From NCBI GenBank assembly GCA_018287875.1, contig JAGVVL010000015.1, positions 3,472,001 through 3,536,000 of the forward strand: a stretch of 64,000 bases of DNA, read 5' to 3'. Below are positions 1 through 11,227 of this stretch, in pieces. The translations under genes and the position numbers were made by a program. Position 1 is the first letter of the stretch. The number at the start of each line of letters is the position of its first letter. The DNA is from Nigrospora sphaerica. Taxonomy: Eukaryota > Ascomycota > Sordariomycetes > Amphisphaeriales > Apiosporaceae. The notes under the pieces are model-generated. The model did not search any database. It saw only the letters and a program-made list of their open reading frames with translations, and was not told the origin of the DNA.

Positions 1-2172
1 TTGCTGTTCAAGGGCGCCGTTGACGGAAGCAGGTGGGGAGAGCGCCGTCGCATTCGGGACCGCTCCTCCAAGCTTCATCAGGATATTTTGTTTCAGAGCT
101 TCAAAAACAGCCAGGTAGCGCCTCGCATCTGGTAGACGTCCAACCATGGCGGCCAAAGTGTCGCGGCACGTCGCCATGGTTTTCTGGACCTCGCAAATCT
201 TGGCGGTGTCCAAGCCCGTGCCGACCGAAATGCAAAACAAGACCGAAAGCCCGGCAGTGAAGAGCAGCTGGAAGTAGCTCCGCGTATAGGTGACCAAGCT
301 ACGCGAAAACATGTCGGAATAGGTCAGGATGGTCTGGCTGGCACTGTCGAGGCAGAGGTCGAGCATGTGCTTGGGCGGGACGCCATTGCGCTTGGGAATA
401 AAATCAATGGCTTTCCGGACGAGATTGATTCTCTCCCGAGCCAGCAACAGGTCGTACCATTCCTGTCTCTCAAAGAGACACTTGGGATGGTCGAAGAGTG
501 GGCAGGTTGAGCGCCAAGCTTTCAATTCACGAAGCATCTTGTCCACCATGACATACACCCGACCCGTGCCGAAAAGCAATTCGTCGGCATCGCAAGATAG
601 CGAAGACGTTCTGGTAAGGGCCGCGAACTGCGTCTGGATATTGGACGAGACTTGCCTCAACCTTACGCAGAGCAGCAGCACGCTCATCTCGTTGGGGCGG
701 CCGGGGAGGCGCTGCCGACAGAAGGCATCGAGATCTGGGACTAGGCCCACAGTCCGCAAGATTTCGTCGTCGTTGGCCTCAGCGGGAAAGGAGACATGTA
801 CATCACGGTCGGCGACGGCGAACGGGCGGTTCAACGTGACGGAGCTGTACCGGTCCATGATGTAACAGGTCCAGAAGACGCGGCGGCGTTTTTGCTCGGC
901 CAAGAGGTCGGGCGAGCCGGGCCGTTGCTTCTGCAAATCCTGCTCTACGCAAAGGCGCATGCAGAGGCGGATCACCTCCCAGATGGAAGTACCTACGTGG
1001 TGGGGAACTTCTCAGCACGAACAGGAGCTCAAGCCAGCCCAATGGAGGGGAGGAGATCAACGAACCAATTTGGTGGTAGATAGCAAAGCGACAGACCAGC
1101 ATGAGATCCTGGATGGTGTCGACGCCATTGGCCAGGAGGCTAGAGCTCCAGTTCTTCATGGCGGCCAGGTAGTAGCCCATAGGATGGGATTGGTGCGAGC
1201 CTTTACGAAAAGGGATGACGGAGCCGATGGCGAGGATCATGAAGGCGCGGAAAAGATCATGCTTCTTAGCGGGAGGCTTGCCCGGGGCAGAGACGAACAC
1301 GCGATCATACAAGTCCAGGACCTCCTGCCGGAGCAGAAAGGGGCTCTGAATGTGCGACCACCCGAGGCTGAGGCCAATTAGCCCCGAGCTTGCTTCTTCT
1401 CCCTGCGATGAACAGTGTCCGACTTACTATTCTTGGAAGAGCAAATGCGCCGTGCCGGCCGAGGGGAGCACATGCGACTCGACGGCGGCGGCCTCGGCGG
1501 ATCGGTTGGACCCCGACAAAGGGCCGAGCTCGACATCCAGGTCGGGCCAGCCTCGATTGCGAAACAGTAACGACATGAAACTGAGCAGCTGAAGTGTTAG
1601 TTGGCACCACTGACGACGCAACAGTACCGGCAGAAATCAAGAAGGCGGCCTGGATGGGAAAAGGCGTCGCGTCACTCGCCTTAAACCGCCTCCTTGCAAC
1701 ACCGTCGACGACGTCTCCGTCTCCTCCAGAGCTTCCGACTCGTCCGTCACAGCAGCCGCCATCGTGGAGGGCGTCGCCTCCTCGGCCTGACCCTGACAGG
1801 AATCCAGACCACCAGCATCAATGCGCCTCGCCTTTTGCTCAAGCTCATGCAAGTACCTAAAGGGTGTCGTTTAGCATTCGTTTGCTGGCGGCAAACGGGG
1901 TGGGCGTTGACCAGGGGCCCAAAAACATACGCGCGTGACACGGCCGGCCCGCCTTCGGGGTCCTGGAGAAAACAGACGGCACCGGTGCGAGCACACATCG
2001 CACATGCTGGCCGGCGGCTGTCGCATTTCACCTTGCGCGATGCGCACAACTGGCACGCCGGTAAATTCGGCAGGTCGGAGGGTGCGGCAGACGCACAAGC
2101 CGCCATTGATGGAGGAGGGGGCGACGACAACGGCGCGGCCGAGGAAGCCCGGCGGCGGCGACGCGGGGCCAT
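1..2172 (-). CDS. Zn(II)2Cys6 fungal transcription factor (3' end beyond window)
   Basis: Nuclear DNA-binding regulator. The ATG at 2172 opens exon 1 (2172-1931), which encodes a zinc cluster C-x2-C-x6-C-x6-C-x2-C-x6-C at about residues 40-68 (starts CQLCASRKVKC). Exon 2 begins at 1856 (intron 1930-1857) and restores the usual dimerisation helix start YLHELEQKARR. Further down, a fungal_trans-type domain is readable: DLFRAFMILAIGSV, then YHQIG joined across a 73-bp intron (1065-993) to TSIWEVIRLCMRLCVEQ. The last visible exon, 992 to 1, contains FWTCYIMDRY and stays open to the window edge. Splice sites between about 1700 and 1380 could not be resolved with confidence. The gene is divergent from the MFS gene across a 0.9-kb shared promoter, so regulation of that permease is plausible but inferred. 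Target genes are unknown. Confidence 0.85.
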
Positions 2173-3068
2173 GGTGGGTGGTTAATCTATCTCGGCCTTG
2201 GCCGGCGCCGAGAGGTTCCCGTATCGAAGCTTCCTTTGGGGGGCGGAAACAGCCGCCCAGGTATTACGCGCTCGGCTTTGAGCGGGACGTCGGGATTTCG
2301 CCGTGGGTGGCGGCGGATGCTGTCCCAAGTCTGGGGAACTGGAGTCTGGGCAAGAGGCGGGGAAGAGGCTCGAAGGGGCCCTGCAGCACGAACTGGCCGC
2401 TAACTCGGTGGGGTCTCCTTTCTGATCCTCTAGCTCTGCTTCTCCAACTTTCCTTCGCTCTCATAACCAAAGCCCCGGATATGTCCCGAACCCCAGCACA
2501 AGCCGGCTTCGGCCTTCATCCGAACCGCCATCCCAGCCTCCTTCGCCCTTTCCACCGCCCTTCGTTGCTATCGCGTGGTCCCGATGCCTAGTGCCGGGAC
2601 CCCGGATTCCCTGGAGTGCCACGCTACTTAACTGGCGCCCTCCGCCTCTTGGCAGTTGGGCGTTGCATCGCTCACCCCATGGGGACAGCTTGCGTGCGGA
2701 GAAGCTGGGGATAGGCACTGAACGAAAGAGCTCAGAGTGCCCAGAGTCTGGACTTTGATACCAAGCCTGGGCGTGAATGGAGGGTTGGGAAGTTGGTAAG
2801 ACAATCACGCTGAGGGGAAAGCTTGCAGTCCTGGGTCTGGGCACGGCATACGGGGTACAAATAGGGGAGAACATGGCGACAACCTGTTCTGCTCGGATTT
2901 GTCGCTAGAGAAACCAGATAGACTCCTTCTTCCAGTGCTTGCTCTGCGACGCTGCGCCGCTCTGCACTGCACCACCCTCGAACGTGTCTGTCCTTTTCAA
3001 GTCGTCCCCCTTGCCCTCTGCCACACCCCCCCCCCCGGCAAAAAGCAGCGCAGGCACCAACAACCACC
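2173..3068. other. Divergent promoter region
   Basis: Shared upstream region of the Zn-cluster regulator (minus) and the MFS gene (plus). It shows pyrimidine-rich stretches and a run of ten C's near 3030, typical of fungal 5' leaders. No gene is seen. Confidence 0.5.
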
Positions 3069-4627
3069 ATGACGCTGTCCCGAAAATCGTCCACCCAGTC
3101 CATGGGCTCCAAAGTCCAGCAGGAACACATCGAGGAGCTGCCGCCCCGTCGTGATGCCTACCTCGAGAACTGGCCACTCCTCCGCGACAAGTCCGAGGAG
3201 GACCTTCAGGCCCTCGAGAAGGCGCTCGTGCGCAAGCTCGACTATCGTTTCCTGCCCTGTATCACCATGATGCTGCTCATGAAGTAGGTTTGGGGGACTT
3301 CGCTCCTACTCCCTTCTGGCCCATACCCTTTTCTTGCTGACGCGTCTATAGCTACCTCGACCGCATCAACGTATCCAACGCACGCCTCGCCGGCATGCAG
3401 CACGACCTGCACATGTCGGATACCGAGTGGTCGGCGGGCATCTCCATGTTCTACGTTGGCTACATCATCTCGCAGGTGCCGGCCAACGTGATCCTGGCCA
3501 AGGGCAACCCGCGGATCCTGATGCCGTGCGCCATGCTCGCGTGGTCGGCCGTGACCATCTGCATGACGGCGCTGAACTCGGCCTGGGGCTTCATGCTGTG
3601 CCGCTTCCTCGTCGGCGTGACCGAGGGACCCTTCATACCGGCCATCTCGCTCATGACGTCGTCGTGGTACACCAAGAGCGAGAGCCCGCTGCGAATGGGC
3701 ATCTGGCACGCAGGCACCACCATCTCCAACGTCATCTCGGGCCTGCTGGCCGCCGCCATCCTGACCAACATGGCGGGCGTGCGCGGGCTCGCCAGCTGGC
3801 AGTGGTTCGTGCTCATTGAGGGCGCTATCAGCATCGCCGTCGGCCTGGTCTCCTTCTGGCTCATCCCAAAGTTCCCTTCTACCACGGGCACCTACTTCCT
3901 GACGCCCGAGGAGAAAGAGATGGCGCAGTACCGTCAGGAAGTCAACGCTGGCGGTGTCTCCGAGGACGACGAGGGCGGTTACTGGAGCGGCGTCCGGCTC
4001 GCCCTCGGCGACCCCTTCACTTACCTCTTCGCCGTCTCGCACTTCTTCATCATCATTGCCCAGTCCTACAAGGACTTCTTCCCCTCCATCCTCCATACCT
4101 TTGGCTTCTCCAAGACCAACACGTACCTATTGCAGGCGCCACCGTACCTGTTCGCGTACATCGTCACCCTGGCCCTCTCGTGGTCCTCGGGCCGCTTCCT
4201 CGAGCACTGCTGGCACATGGTGGGCAGCATGGCCATGTGCCTGGTCGGCGCCGTTATAATGATCTCGACGCTGGCAACGGGGCCGCGCTTCTTCAGCCTC
4301 TTCCTGCTTTGCGGCGGGCCCTTCGTGGCGCTCAACCTGCAGATCGCGTGGGAGACGTCGGTGGTGCCGCGCCCGCGCACGAAGCGCGCCGCCCTCATCG
4401 CCATCGCGAACTGCTTCAGCAGCATCAGCCACTGGTTTACCCCCTACTTCTTTCTGCGCAACCAGGAGCCGCGCTACGAGACGGGCGGCGGCCTCATCGT
4501 CGCCGGCTGCGGTTTATCCATCATCTCCTTCGTCGTCACCCGCTGGTACTGCCAGCGCAAGAACCGCGAGCTCGAGAAGCGCGAGGCCGAGACGGGCGTC
4601 GTCAATAGCTGGCGCTTCGTCACCTGA
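3069..4627 (+). CDS. MFS permease, allantoate/Dal5-like anion:cation symporter family
   Basis: Plasma-membrane transporter of the ACS/Dal5 branch of the major facilitator superfamily (allantoate, nicotinate, pantothenate and similar carboxylates); the actual substrate is not determined. Two exons, 3069-3283 and 3352-4627, with a 68-bp intron. Joining them restores the family's TM1 signature LLMNYLDRINVSNARLAG. The predicted protein is 496 aa, the family's usual length, with about twelve hydrophobic segments, the TM4-5 motif RFLVGVTEGPFIPA and a soluble charged tail. The start ATG sits in a good context (CCACCATGA). Its N-terminal hydrophilic segment carries the conserved pattern of two helices before TM1. 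It is divergent from the zinc-cluster regulator and followed by an epoxide-hydrolase-like gene on the same strand. Confidence 0.93.
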
Positions 4628-5051
4628 GGAGGGGAATGGGGCGCGCTCGCGGGCGCATGGGCCGTTCGCCTGTGCGTGGTGCGCAATGCGCGGGTTGCTG
4701 CTTCGTGGGTTCCTAGGAAGATGGGGACGTACCGTACAATTCATTAAATGTTCCGACTCTGATCTAATCCCGAGAAGCAAGTTTCCTGACATGTAGACCG
4801 AAATGGTGAGGGGGCAAGAGGATACTTTGTGGGGATTCGTGAGTCACCAAGTGCCATTTTCGTCACCAGTATGCTTCCGGATGTCGGTGGCTGCAAGACC
4901 CCGCGAATCCGATTACAAAGCAAAATGACTCCCATGAGGGGTAAATGGTCATCGTTGACTAGTAATCTCACCTACAAATACGCCAGGGATTGCTAATCTT
5001 TTGCAACTTCCAGCTCCAGCGGGTAATTGTATACTTCTCAACAACGAGGCC
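4628..5051. other. Intergenic spacer
   Basis: Holds the 3' end of the MFS gene and the promoter of the hydrolase gene. No conserved feature is recognised. Confidence 0.5.
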
Positions 5052-6104
5052 ATGGTCACAATCACAGAACACGACGTGGTGTATGCCGCTGGAGAGAAAA
5101 AGATCCACTACTTGGCAGCGGGTCCCAGCACCGGCCCTTTGGTCATCTTCGTCCACGGTTTCCCCCATTCCGCCATCACCTGGACGTACCAAATCGATGC
5201 CTTCGCGGGGCTGGGCTTCCGCGTCGTCGCGCCCGACATGCCCGGCTACGGGCAGTCGACGGCCCGGCACGTGATCGAAGACTACTGCCAGGAGGCGCTG
5301 GTGGAAGGGCTGCTGGCGCTGCTCGCCGACACGGGGCGCGACGCGGCCGTCTGGATCGGCCACGACTGGGGCTCGGCCACCGTGTCGTCGGTGGCGACGC
5401 AGCGGCCCGACGTGGTCAAGGGCCTCGTCAACGTGTGCGTGCCGCACCGCACCATCGAGCTCGGCTGGGAGGGCTTCCTGCCGCTCGTCAACCGCGACCT
5501 CTACCCAGCCGACGAGTACGAGTACGGGCAATGGGAGTACCAAAAGTACTTCGAAGAGCAGTTTGCCGAGTGCGTCGCCCGCCAGGACGAGCACATCGCC
5601 GCCGTGCTGACGGGCATTGTGGGCCGCGCACCGCACCCCGCCGGGCGCTTCGCGCCGTTGGCGCGCACGCGCAAGGACGGCGGCTTCCCGGCGTCCCAGG
5701 GCCCGCCGGGCCCCTCGATGCTGCCGCCGGCCGTGCTGGCGCGCTACATCGACGACCTCGGCCGGTCGGGCAGCTGGGGCCCCGTCGCCTACTACCTCAA
5801 CCACGCGCGCAACGGCGCGTACAACGGCGCGGCGCCGTCGGGCGGCCGCCTCGCCGTCCCCGTCCTCTTCGTGCACGCCCAGTGGGACGTCGTCTGCGAC
5901 ACCAAGACGTCGCGCCTCCCCGAGCCCATGCGCCGCGTCTGCGCCAACCTCACCGAGGCCACCGTCGATGCCGGCCACATGCTGCAGTGGGAGGAGCCCG
6001 ACGCCCTCAACGCTGTCCTGCTCCGCTTCATCGCCGAGGAGCTGCCCGCCGAGTGGCCCGGCTTCTGGAGTAGCGGCTGGACCAAGTGGAAACAGTCCGC
6101 GTAG
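5052..6104 (+). CDS. alpha/beta hydrolase, epoxide hydrolase-like
   Basis: Probable soluble epoxide hydrolase, hydrolysing epoxides to vicinal diols. Single exon, 350 aa. ATG at 5052 (context GGCCATGG) is chosen; the reading frame is open further upstream but has no other ATG. The oxyanion-hole motif HGFP is at residues 35-38, followed by the fold signature DMPGYGQS. The nucleophile elbow GHDWGS puts Asp at about 105, and Asp instead of Ser supports epoxide hydrolase or dehalogenase chemistry rather than an esterase. The acid is probably Asp near 279 in HAQWDVV, and the catalytic base is His near 309 in DAGHMLQWEEP. A cap domain lies between about residues 150 and 260 and carries Tyr-rich segments. 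No signal peptide, so it is likely cytosolic. A haloalkane dehalogenase is the main alternative. Confidence 0.88.
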   Translation: MVTITEHDVVYAAGEKKIHYLAAGPSTGPLVIFVHGFPHSAITWTYQIDAFAGLGFRVVAPDMPGYGQSTARHVIEDYCQEALVEGLLALLADTGRDAAVWIGHDWGSATVSSVATQRPDVVKGLVNVCVPHRTIELGWEGFLPLVNRDLYPADEYEYGQWEYQKYFEEQFAECVARQDEHIAAVLTGIVGRAPHPAGRFAPLARTRKDGGFPASQGPPGPSMLPPAVLARYIDDLGRSGSWGPVAYYLNHARNGAYNGAAPSGGRLAVPVLFVHAQWDVVCDTKTSRLPEPMRRVCANLTEATVDAGHMLQWEEPDALNAVLLRFIAEELPAEWPGFWSSGWTKWKQSA

Positions 6105-7033
6105 TGCGGGTCAGATGGTGCGCAGGTGCCTCACAAAATAGATCACAATGGAACGAATGTTTGCGTCTTGGTCCCCGTGCGGCCGTCAGCTGATCGTAAA
6201 AGCCCCGTCGGGTCGTGCAGTCGCAGAGGTGGATGGGGGTGAAGCAAATAGGGGGTCAGCGACACTACCGAAGATGGTGGCGGTAAGTGCAAAGGGAAGT
6301 CAATATATCCTTCTCTCTTCTGATTTTTAACGCTTGCCCTCTACAGTGACACATTTTGTTTGCTTTACGTAGCTGTTACTTAACCGGTGGCCGAATGTGG
6401 TGGTTCTCATGTGTATTATCCTTTTAACCGCCTTCAACGCAGGCTTTCTTCAGGTACGGGACAGGCAGAGAAAACTTTAACGCTTTAAGCACAAATCGAA
6501 ACAATAGAAATTAAATTGACGCTTTCCTAAAAAAGAAAGGAGAGTCGTGAGGGCAGGCGGTTTCCGAGTAGCAATGCTAATGTCCTCGCCACAACCGGGC
6601 ATGAGTGTAAATACCATTTCACACCAATGGCCCCCCGAGTCCATGCAATAACGTCGGGTTTGTATGCGCCAAGCCCTGTGCCTTCCGGCTAAGCCTCCGC
6701 CAATTGAAGCGTGTGACATGATCAGCCTGGTTATACGACAGAAGGCAGGACAAGCGGGGTAGGAACGCCCAGCAAGGTCGCTTCCAGTTGAATGGGGAGT
6801 CGCCATTCTCCATTCCCCCGCCCCCTTCAGTTTCTCCCCAGTCCCTCCCACGACTCCTACCGTCTTAGCCGGCTTCCCAGCTGTGCTTTCCCCTGCTTTC
6901 ATGCCCTGCAAAGCTGCTAAGCGGCTGAGTACGCTCCGTCTCTTCACAGGATTCCCGCCCTGCCTTCTCGAAATTGCATTGAGCCTCCAACGAGACTTAA
7001 TTCACAGCATCCGATCCGCTCGGGGCGTTGGCC
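6105..7033. other. Intergenic region upstream of the NLR gene
   Basis: Less GC-rich than its neighbours. It contains no ORF with family resemblance and no obvious repeat. Presumed promoter of the NACHT gene. Confidence 0.4.
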
Positions 7034-10000
7034 ATGGAGGCGCTGGCGGCCGTGGGGCTGGCGACCAACATCATCACATTCGTGGACTTCGCCGCCACTC
7101 TCGTGAAGGGAGCCAAAGAAATCTCTGTGTCGGGTTCTTTGTCCGATCTGGACAGGATCCAGGCCGAAACGGCGCATCTAGAGCGCTTAATACAACCTCT
7201 GAAGGTGCATCCCAGCTTGTCAGGGTCAGGCGGTGCACGGGGTTTCGCCAATCTCACGCAAGAATGCGCTCATGTGGCCGATGAAATAGCCGCCACACTC
7301 GCCTACGTCTACGCCCGTGGCCCGAGTCCATCACGCCTCGATAATATCAAGGTGGCGCTTAGGGCGATGAGAAACAAAGGGAAGCTGGAATCTCTCCAGA
7401 AGCGCCTCGACTCGTGCCGAGGCTTAATACTCACACAGATCACAACTTTGATACTGTAAGAGTTTCCCTGCTTTCAAAAGTGTGGCAAAAAGCTAATTTG
7501 CTTCCTCAGCCAAGATCAGACATCAATCTTCAAACTAGCAAAGGATATCAGCAGACGCCATGATGAGAACGCCGTTCGTATAGGAGATCAGCTAGACTCA
7601 CTTAGAGGTGACGTGATCTCCGCTATCGATAGGAACAGAACCGATCCTACCATTGACCAATCGGTGATTCCACGCCTGTTGGAAGACGTCCAGTCCAAGT
7701 TGGAGAAACTGTTCAGCATCGAGAAGGAATCTCACCGAGTTAAAACTATCCTGGACAAGCTTTGGTTCGACAGCATGCTGGATCGAGAAGCGTCAGTTCA
7801 CGAAGCTCAAGGCGACAGTTACCAATGGCTGCTAAGCAGCCCTCGCCGGACAATTGCAGAGCCAGAGGAAACCAAAAGACAGCAGGTCCGTGATGATTTC
7901 AAAAGATGGCTTACATCGGGTTCCGGTCTGTTCTACATCTCCGGTAAGATTCAAGTCTATGGAACAGTAACCTCTGCAAAATACCATAAGCTTACTGGTT
8001 GTGGTTCAGGCAAGGCTGGCTCTGGAAAGTCCACTCTGATGAAGTTTCTTGTCCAGAATACCAGAGCTCATCTCGATACCTGGGCTACATTTCACAGGCG
8101 CAAGCTTCTTGTTGCGAGCTTCTTCTTTTGGATTTCGGGAGCCCCCACTCAAAGGTCCGTCGAGGGGCTTTACAGAGCAATTCTTTGGGAGATCCTCAGA
8201 AAGTGCCCACATTTAATACCGGCCGCGTTTCCATCCCGATGGAAAGATACGGAGCAAAAGGATACTCGGACATCTTATCTCCCATTGTCTCTCTCTGAGA
8301 TCAAGCAAGCCTTCGAGCGGCTACAGAGGTCCTTGGATACAAGCTATGTACTTTGCCTGTTCATCGATGGACTCGATGAATACGGTGGTGACCATTGGAG
8401 ACTGGGTCACGAGTTGGCGTCTTGGAGATCTGATTACGTCAAGATCTGTGTCTCCGCGAGGCCTTTCAACGCCTTTGAACAAACACTACCTCAGGACGTT
8501 TCCAGGCATTTTCGACTTCAAGATCTCAACGAAGGAGATATGCGAGGCTACATCGAGAGCACGCTGTCTCATGATCAGAGATTTAGCGAACTGCAAGTAC
8601 AGAACAGGCTCGTAAGTCTGCAGATCATGAAGACGCTTGCTATCAAAGCAGAAGGTGTGTTTCTCTGGATTGTTCTTGCCATCAGGATTCTCCTAGATGG
8701 GCTCGGCAACAGATATTCAGCGATGCAGCTGTTGCAATTCCTGGATACCGACATACCCAGCGACCTCGAAGCAATGTTTCTCCAAATGCTAGACAGGCTC
8801 CCCAAACCCGATCGAAAACTGGCGGCTACCTCGCTGCTCTTAATGGCCGGGCCTCCTTTCGGAACGCATTCTGTAAATGCACTTCGTCATCATGCGGTAT
8901 TCCATTGGTATATCGAAGAGAGCCTTCGGAAATGGGGGCACTGCCTCCCACACCCCGATGAATCATCCCGTCTTAAACTCCAGGACTCGACTCCTGTTCA
9001 GGTCATGGCGGCCAAATCCAGGTTCAAATCCAGATGTGCCAATTTCATCGATTGGATAGTCCACGGCAAAACCGAGACCTACAGATTTGCAATTATACAT
9101 AGGACTCTTCACGACTTTCTCCTACAACCAGAGACGAGACTTAGGCTACACGCGTTGGCGGAGGCCGCGGATGTACGTCTGGTAGCCGCCAGCGCCTGTC
9201 TGAATATCCTATATGATTTTTCAAGCCCAAAAATCTTCGACTGGCCCCCATTCTGGCATGCTTTCTCAGGCTTGGTCCATATTGCAGATTACCCAGAAGA
9301 GAACCACCCAGAGCAATTTGACAAGATCGCATGGTCTGTTATTGAGGACCTTCCCAAGGCCAGACACGTCTTAAGCCGGGAGGTTCTTTTTGCCAATCAA
9401 GCATGCGCCGTTCATACAGGTCCAAAAGAAACAAGATTCCTTGCCGGGTCAACCATCGTAACTATTTCCAATGAACCAATGCAGATTTTTTGGCTATTAG
9501 CCTACGATGGGAGCTGGAATTTCCTTAATCGCACGCGGCGAAGATTCATCCACCACGTTCCGGATGCTTCCCAACCGACCATTTTGCTGACCGCGGCCAT
9601 ATTCGCTTTTTTTGATCACAGAAAGGACCGCCGTTCCGAGAAAATTGATTTCATTCGACTTATTCTCGAAGAAATAGATCCCAATTCAACAGTTCCCGGA
9701 CGCCAATGGGATAGACTTCCGCGGGGCACTGGTTTTATCGTGGCAACCAATTGCATGGGTCCGGACGGAGCTCTGCTGACAAGCGTAGACAGCTCTAAGA
9801 CAACCGTGTGGGAGTTTTTCTTGCAAGTCATCTTCACCACTCTGAAATACAAAGCAAGTGAAGATCGTATGGAAATACAGCTGATCGAGTTGTTCCTCAC
9901 CTTTGGCGCCCACCCCGATGCCTGGTTTGTGGGAGCGATAAACAAGGACAAGCGCTTCCCCGGAATGCCTACCACATTAACTAGCATGAGCCTACGGCAA

Positions 10001-10138
10001 ATGCTGACGCTATTGAATCTACCGTGTAGTGATACAATGGCTCAGTACTTGGGGGAACCTGGAGTCGATCTTGCCCGTTCTTCGTCAAATCTTAACACCG
10101 CGTCGGAAGCGTCCAAAGACAGATCCATAGCCTCTTAA
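7034..10138 (+). CDS. NACHT-domain STAND/NLR-like protein
   Basis: Predicted cytosolic signal-transduction NTPase of the fungal NLR class, linked in other species to heterokaryon incompatibility and immunity; its role here is inferred. Three exons, 7034-7455, 7510-7943 and 8010-10138, give 994 aa. Residues 1 to about 140 (MEALAAVGLATNIITFVDF...) match the N-terminal domain typical of fungal NACHT proteins (SesA/Helo-like type). The NACHT core begins at about 286 with Walker A GKAGSGKST, followed by a Walker B/Mg site LFIDGLDE at about 400 and sensor KICVSARPF. The region after NACHT resembles the fungal DUF7791-type extension. No ankyrin, WD or TPR repeats are visible at the C-terminus, so it lacks a recognisable ligand-sensing repeat domain. 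The second intron (66 bp) ends just before Walker A and is in frame without stops, so its retention would insert 22 residues. Confidence 0.88.
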
Positions 10139-11227
10139 GCGACAGAAGAGTTATCTCATTCATCATTTTTATCTTTAGGGGTAGCATATGGCTACTGGAT
10201 ATCGAACTTGGAGGGCAATGGACTTTATGCTTGCAAGTTTGAGGTAAAAATGGTGCTTGCGAGTATTCAAGTGATGGAGGATCCACATAGGGGACGGCGG
10301 GGAGGACTGGCACAAGCTGGGTATTACGAGTGATTTCTTTCGAGGTATTTTGAGGAAAGGGCTGGTTCAGCACGGGAGTAGTTTTGAAGAACCCAACAAG
10401 ACCCTCGGTGTTTGTTTCCTAGTGAACGAAAGGAGATATCTGATTTGACGACTGAGAAATACCCGCCCATGCCTCGTGGTTAATGGTAAACTGACCGTCA
10501 TCAGCCACGGCCACCCTAAACGCGAGAGCCGCACCGCAAGTGCTTGGAGGAAGATACGCGATTTGTCCGTGTTTGACGCCACTTGCCGAGAAAGCGGCCT
10601 CGATGGGATACATCGCACGGGAGGGAGGAGTCTAAAATTAGGGCAGCGAAGGGAAATCCCCAAACCGACGGCGTAGACGGGAGTGGATACTTCATCCCGC
10701 TGCTTCGAGGGCTACAAGGGGCGATACGAAGGTGTATCGGCGCCTCGGAGGCGGGCGGGGTGGCAGCCGATGGGGTTTTTGGCCAAGCCGAGAAATGAGA
10801 CCATAAACCTGAGGGCAGGGGGGCTTGCCGATGAGGTAGGCGATGCCGCGGTAGGCTGGGCAGGGGACGGCATAGTTCGCATCGAGGGTTGTAATAGGGG
10901 ACGAAGGGATCGTTTGAGGGGTTGCGGTGTGGGTGATCAGCGGATTTACTGCAGCTTTTTATGATGTATATGCAATGGTATGGACGCAGACGGTAGATAT
11001 AATGTTGATGCTTATTACTGAACTCCACTAGGCGTCTATTGTCCATAGAGATCCCGTCATGCCCCGAGGTTCATGGTTATTAATCGAAGCCGTCAAAAAC
11101 ATAACTCTCAAAGAGATCCCGTGCTCCAAGAAAAGTGGTATGCACACCGAGTGAACGCCATCAGATCAAGTATCCTACTAGCCCGTCGCTCCTCTTCCTC
11201 ACAGCCCCCACGGTAAACAAGTCCTTC
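10139..11227. other. Convergent intergenic region
   Basis: Lies between the 3' ends of the NACHT gene (plus) and the P450 gene (minus). No conserved protein or RNA is seen. Confidence 0.45.
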
